Of a stretch of DNA of 8,726 bases, positions 6,162-8,726 are shown one piece after another (positions within the stretch are counted from its first letter, which is position 1; every line of letters begins with the position of its first letter). The DNA comes from Citricoccus sp. WCRC_4 (GTDB lineage: Bacteria; Actinomycetota; Actinomycetes; Actinomycetales; Micrococcaceae). The position numbers and the translations under genes were made by a program. Location: the NCBI GenBank assembly GCA_026645375.1, contig JAPFFX010000206.1:1-8726 (forward strand), read 5' to 3'. The notes beneath the pieces are model-generated. The model was not told the DNA's origin. It saw only the letters and a program-made list of their open reading frames with translations, and ran no database searches.

Positions 6162-6175
6162 ACGCACCGGTGCGT
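6162..6175. promoter_or_regulatory. 14-bp perfect palindrome, candidate autoregulatory operator of the GntR gene
   Basis: ACGCACCGGTGCGT is a perfect 14-bp palindrome ending five bases before the AGGAAG ribosome binding site of the regulator gene. It consists of two inverted GGTGCG half-sites, and the same half-site recurs as direct repeats in the opposite leader. A dimeric winged-helix regulator such as the encoded GntR protein would suit such a site. A repressor here would block elongation or the start region rather than RNA polymerase binding. Confidence 0.45.
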
Positions 6176-6191
6176 GGAAAGGAAGACCCGC

Positions 6192-6971
6192 ATGAACACG
6201 CCCGCGGCACCGGAACCGTCCCGGCGCGATGGCCTGGTGGCCCGCCCGCTGGTCAAGGTGATCCGACGCCCGTCCACGGTGGACCTCATCGCCGTGGAAC
6301 TGCGCACTGCCATCTATGGCGGAACACTGCGGCCGGGGTCCTCGGTGCGCGAGGCGGAGATCGCCGCTCAGCTGGGGGTGAGCCGGGGTCCCCTGCGCGA
6401 GTCGGCCCAGCGGCTGGTCCAGGAGGGACTCCTCGTGACCCGGCCCGGGGCAGGCCTGCGGGTGGCCACGATCGGCCGGGATGAGGTGGAGGACCTCTAC
6501 CAGGCACGACTGGCGATCGAGGGCCACGCGGTACGCTTCCTGTCCGGCCTGGACGAGGCACAGCGTGCCGAGAAGGTGGACACGGTGCGGGACCTGCTGG
6601 CCGCGCTTGAATCGGCCGTGGGGGGCACGGACGCCCGGCGGATCGGGGACGCCGACCTGGACCTGCACTACGGCCTCGTCGAATCCACGGGGAACCACCG
6701 GCTCACCGCCTATGCGTCCACGCTCGTCGTGCAGACCCGCATCGCCGCGCTGTCCCACCCGGACGGCTACGTGGTGCGGACCGACATCCTGGACGTGCAT
6801 CGCAGCCTGGTGCGGCAGGTCGCCGACGGTGACGCCGAGGGGGCCTGCCGCACGCTGAGCGAGCACTTCCGCCAGACCGTGGACCGGCTCCGGGGTGACC
6901 TCGCGGAACCGTTCAGCACGGTCACCGGAAAGCCGGACGGCTCAGGCTTCACGTTCAACCCGCTGGGATAG
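6192..6971 (+). CDS. GntR-family transcriptional regulator, FadR subfamily (FCD domain)
   Basis: This 259-residue cytoplasmic DNA-binding protein probably controls the divergent ehu operon. The N-terminal winged helix-turn-helix spans about 28-95, with the recognition region LRPGSSVREAEIAAQLGVSR (46-65) and GPLRESAQRLVQEGLL typical of GntR. Residues 98-235 form the all-helical FCD ligand domain. Its metal-binding set appears complete: D155 and H159 (DLDLH), H203 (DVHRSL) and H225 (SEHFRQT), so it likely binds a divalent metal and an organic acid ligand. The ATG at 6192 has AGGAAG at a suitable distance; a GTG at 6174 would add six residues but overlap the ribosome site and the palindrome. It is convergent with recR with a 15-bp gap and no obvious terminator. 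It is not the MocR-type EnuR known from ectoine catabolism, so the ligand may be different. Activator or repressor role cannot be told. Confidence 0.85.
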   Translation: MNTPAAPEPSRRDGLVARPLVKVIRRPSTVDLIAVELRTAIYGGTLRPGSSVREAEIAAQLGVSRGPLRESAQRLVQEGLLVTRPGAGLRVATIGRDEVEDLYQARLAIEGHAVRFLSGLDEAQRAEKVDTVRDLLAALESAVGGTDARRIGDADLDLHYGLVESTGNHRLTAYASTLVVQTRIAALSHPDGYVVRTDILDVHRSLVRQVADGDAEGACRTLSEHFRQTVDRLRGDLAEPFSTVTGKPDGSGFTFNPLG

Positions 6972-6986
6972 TGCTGGTGCCGCGGG

Positions 6987-7586
6987 TCAGCCGGTGACGC
7001 TGCGCCGACCCTCGAAGGCCCGCCCGAGGGTCACCTCGTCCGCGTACTCCAGGTCGCCGCCGACGGGCAGCCCGGAGGCCAACCGCGTGACCTTCAGGCC
7101 GGTGGCCCCGAGCATGCGCGACAGGTAGGTGGCCGTGGCCTCGCCCTCCAGGTTCGGGTCGGTGGCGAGGATGACCTCCTCGATCGCGGCGTCCTGGAGA
7201 CGGGTGAGCAACTCCCGGATGTGCAACTGGTCCGGCCCGATGCCGGCGATCGGATTGATCGCCCCGCCGAGCACGTGATACCTGCCGCGGAAGGTCCGGG
7301 TGCGCTCGATCGCCATGACGTCCTTGGACTCCTCCACGACGCACACCTGGGAGGGGTCCCGGCGCTCATCCCGGCAGATCGAGCACGTCTCCTGCTCGGA
7401 GACGTTGAAGCAGATCGTGCAGAGCTTGACCTTGTCCTTCACGGTCCGGATGGCCTCCGCGAGCCGCAGCATGTCCTCGGAGTCGGCCTCCAGGATGTGG
7501 AAGGCGATGCGCTGGGCGGACTTGGGGCCGATGCCGGGCAGCCGCCCGAGTTCGTCGATCAGGTCCTGGACCGCACCTTCGTACAC
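6987..7586 (-). CDS. recR: Recombination mediator protein RecR
   Basis: RecR works with RecO (and RecF) to load RecA onto gapped single-stranded DNA in the cytoplasm. The 199-residue product has all family parts in order: the helix-hairpin-helix region LGRLPGIGPKSAQRIAFHIL (13-32), a four-cysteine zinc motif (C56, C59, C68, C71), the Toprim domain beginning CVVEESKDV (82-90) with ATDPNLEGEA (141-150), and the C-terminal GLPVGGDLEYADEVTLGRAFEGRR. I prefer the GTG at 7586, which gives the usual MYEG N-terminus and full family length with GGAAAG upstream. A GTG four codons earlier (7598) gives MVGNVYEG but has its purine tract touching the start codon. dnaX lies immediately upstream on the same strand, the standard arrangement; lysC, often nearby downstream, is displaced by about 7 kb. 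Confidence 0.95.
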   Translation of the reverse strand: MYEGAVQDLIDELGRLPGIGPKSAQRIAFHILEADSEDMLRLAEAIRTVKDKVKLCTICFNVSEQETCSICRDERRDPSQVCVVEESKDVMAIERTRTFRGRYHVLGGAINPIAGIGPDQLHIRELLTRLQDAAIEEVILATDPNLEGEATATYLSRMLGATGLKVTRLASGLPVGGDLEYADEVTLGRAFEGRRSVTG

Positions 7587-7625
7587 GTTACCGACCACTT
7601 TCCGCGTTGGATCACTGCCCCCTGA

Positions 7626-7650
7626 CCCGGACGAAGGGACGTCGTCCGGG
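7626..7650 (-). terminator. 9-bp perfect GC hairpin between dnaX and recR
   Basis: CCCGGACGA (7626-7634) and TCGTCCGGG (7642-7650) are exact complements around a seven-base loop. The stem begins 12 bp after the dnaX stop and lies about 40 bp before the recR start. No U-run follows on the recR side, so full intrinsic termination is uncertain; partial attenuation or mRNA processing between dnaX and recR are alternatives. Confidence 0.5.
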
Positions 7651-7661
7651 CGGCTCTCAGA

Positions 7662-8726
7662 TCAGGACAGGGGGCTTCCGTCCAGCATCCGTTCTTCCAC
7701 GAGGCGCCCGCCGAGCAGGCGTTCGACCACCGTGCGCCCGGCCATGCCGGACTCCTCGATGGTGACGTCGTCGTCGCTGGGAACGTCGTCCCAGTCTACG
7801 GACCGTCCGGGGCCGGGGCGGTCCGCACCGCCGGGCGCCTGGCCGTGCGCTGGTCCCGTCGCGGCCGGGCCGGTCGGTGATGACGGCGACCCCGGTCCCG
7901 GGGCCTGACCCCCAGCGCCCGGTCCGGGATCCCCTCCCGGACCGGCGGGCTGGCCGGGCCTGGGCGGGGGGGCACCGTCCTGGGTGCGCTGGTACTGCTC
8001 CATCATCTGCTGGAAGCGACTGGCCCGGCGGTGGTGCGGGGTGCCGTCCGTCCCGGTTCCGGCCACCGGAGCCGAGGGGCCGGCCTCAGGGGCACTGCTC
8101 GCGGAGGCACCCGAACCGCGCCGGGACAGGCGTGCCTCGAATTCGGCCTGCATCTCCGCCTCGGGACGGGCGAAGGACGGGATCCCTCCCCGGCCGGGCT
8201 CGGGCCGGGCGACCGGGCCGACGTCGGACACCGGCCGCGGGATGCCCATGGCACCCGGTTCGGGCCGGGGGGCCGCAGGCCCGGTGCGCTCCTGCCGCGG
8301 GATCGGGCCCTGGCCGGGCTCCGGGCGGGGAATCCCGCCGAGACCGGGTTCCGGTCGCGGGGCCGCCCCAACACCCCGGGACGGGCGCGTGTCCGGGTCG
8401 GCGTCCTCCCGGTCCTCCTCGTCCGGTTCGGGAGGAGGCGGGAACGCGTCGTCATGCGGCTCCTCGCCGTACCAGTCGGACACGGGAATGGAATCGGCCT
8501 CGAGGTCCTCCGGTGGCGGCGGGGTGCCCGGGCCCGTGGCGCCCTCCTCGACGGGTTCGGAACCGGTCTCCAGGTCCCCGTCGGCGGCGGCGCTGTCGGA
8601 GGTGTCCGGGCGGTCCGACCGCGGAGACACCGAGGCCGCCGGCGTCATGGGTTCCGGCGCGGTGGGTTCCGGCGCCGTCGGCCGTGGCACGGCTGCCTCG
8701 GGCGCCGGACGCTGTGACGCCGGGGA
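7662..8726 (-). CDS. dnaX: DNA polymerase III gamma/tau subunit, C-terminal part (runs off the right edge)
   Basis: DnaX is the motor and organiser of the clamp loader in the replisome. Only the last 354 residues are visible; the ATPase domains lie beyond the right edge, and the frame is open to position 8726. What is seen is almost entirely low-complexity: Thr/Ala/Pro/Glu repeats, an acidic block (about 8390-8550), six tandem copies of a 10-residue repeat (8181-8360), a short helical stretch ARFEARLSRR/SRFQQMMEQYQ, and a Pro/Gly-rich linker. The final motif, ESGMAGRTVVERLLGGRLVEER, is the part I recognise as the conserved end of actinobacterial DnaX. Its position directly before recR supports this. 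An internal ATG at 8690 is not a credible start because reading continues upstream in the same composition. No classical tau domain V is evident. Confidence 0.82.
   Translation of the reverse strand, partial: SPASQRPAPEAAVPRPTAPEPTAPEPMTPAASVSPRSDRPDTSDSAAADGDLETGSEPVEEGATGPGTPPPPEDLEADSIPVSDWYGEEPHDDAFPPPPEPDEEDREDADPDTRPSRGVGAAPRPEPGLGGIPRPEPGQGPIPRQERTGPAAPRPEPGAMGIPRPVSDVGPVARPEPGRGGIPSFARPEAEMQAEFEARLSRRGSGASASSAPEAGPSAPVAGTGTDGTPHHRRASRFQQMMEQYQRTQDGAPPPRPGQPAGPGGDPGPGAGGQAPGPGSPSSPTGPAATGPAHGQAPGGADRPGPGRSVDWDDVPSDDDVTIEESGMAGRTVVERLLGGRLVEERMLDGSPLS
8181..8360 (-). repeat. Six tandem decapeptide repeats in the DnaX tail (30-bp period)
   Basis: The protein reads PRPEPGLGGI, PRPEPGQGPI, PRQERTGPAA, PRPEPGAMGI, PRPVSDVGPV and ARPEPGRGGI in exact 10-residue register with no gaps. 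Copies 1, 2, 4 and 6 are close to the consensus PRPEPGxGGI and copies 3 and 5 have drifted. The repeat is likely a disordered, extended linker within the replisome. Confidence 0.85.

Noticed and set aside
6972..6986. Terminator between gntR and recR
   Set aside because: The 15-bp gap has no stem longer than four pairs and no U-tract.
8031..8717. Plus-strand open frame of 228 codons opposite dnaX
   Set aside because: It is an Arg/Gly-rich complement of the dnaX low-complexity tail, with no motifs or convincing ribosome site.

Overview
The window is very GC-rich, densely packed DNA with strong third-position G/C bias. It looks like chromosome from a high-GC actinobacterium, probably a Micrococcales/Micrococcaceae-type organism. 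The support is the dnaX tail, recR and lysC order and the RecR and aspartokinase protein sequences. This placement is inferred from recognised sequence, not from a search.

Layout. The edges carry housekeeping genes on the minus strand: the first 21 codons of aspartate kinase (lysC) at the left, and at the right the C-terminal half of the DNA polymerase III gamma/tau subunit (dnaX) followed by recR. Between recR and lysC lie about 7 kb of accessory transport genes. Positions 66-373 are a non-coding divergent region dominated by about six copies of a 22-bp repeat centred on CACGTG or CGCGTG. Positions 374-2643 hold a two-gene ABC exporter operon (ATPase and six-helix permease, 4-nt overlap) on the plus strand. 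Positions 2663-5839 hold a four-gene ABC importer on the minus strand, transcribed ehuB-ehuC-ehuD-ehuA with overlapping or nearly touching genes. All four resemble the ectoine/hydroxyectoine Ehu system within the polar amino acid uptake family. A GntR/FadR-type regulator with an FCD ligand domain (6192-6971) is divergent from ehuB and is the obvious candidate regulator. The 352-bp region between them is rich in candidate control elements: a 14-bp perfect palindrome, repeated GGTGCG half-sites, a hairpin, and a 9-nt segment complementary to the ehuB ribosome binding site.

How the genes work together. The lipoprotein EhuB would capture a small zwitterionic solute (ectoine-like or a polar amino acid), EhuC and EhuD form the channel, and EhuA hydrolyses ATP. 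The GntR protein probably senses the solute or a breakdown product. No ectoine catabolic (eut) or synthetic (ect) genes are present here, so uptake may serve osmoprotection, or catabolic genes may lie elsewhere. The plus-strand exporter has no recognisable substrate.

The most unusual signals are the helically phased CACGTG array between lysC and the exporter, the possible RNA switch over the ehuB start, and a 10-residue tandem repeat in the DnaX tail. I see no CRISPR, tRNA, rRNA, insertion sequence, phage or defence genes.
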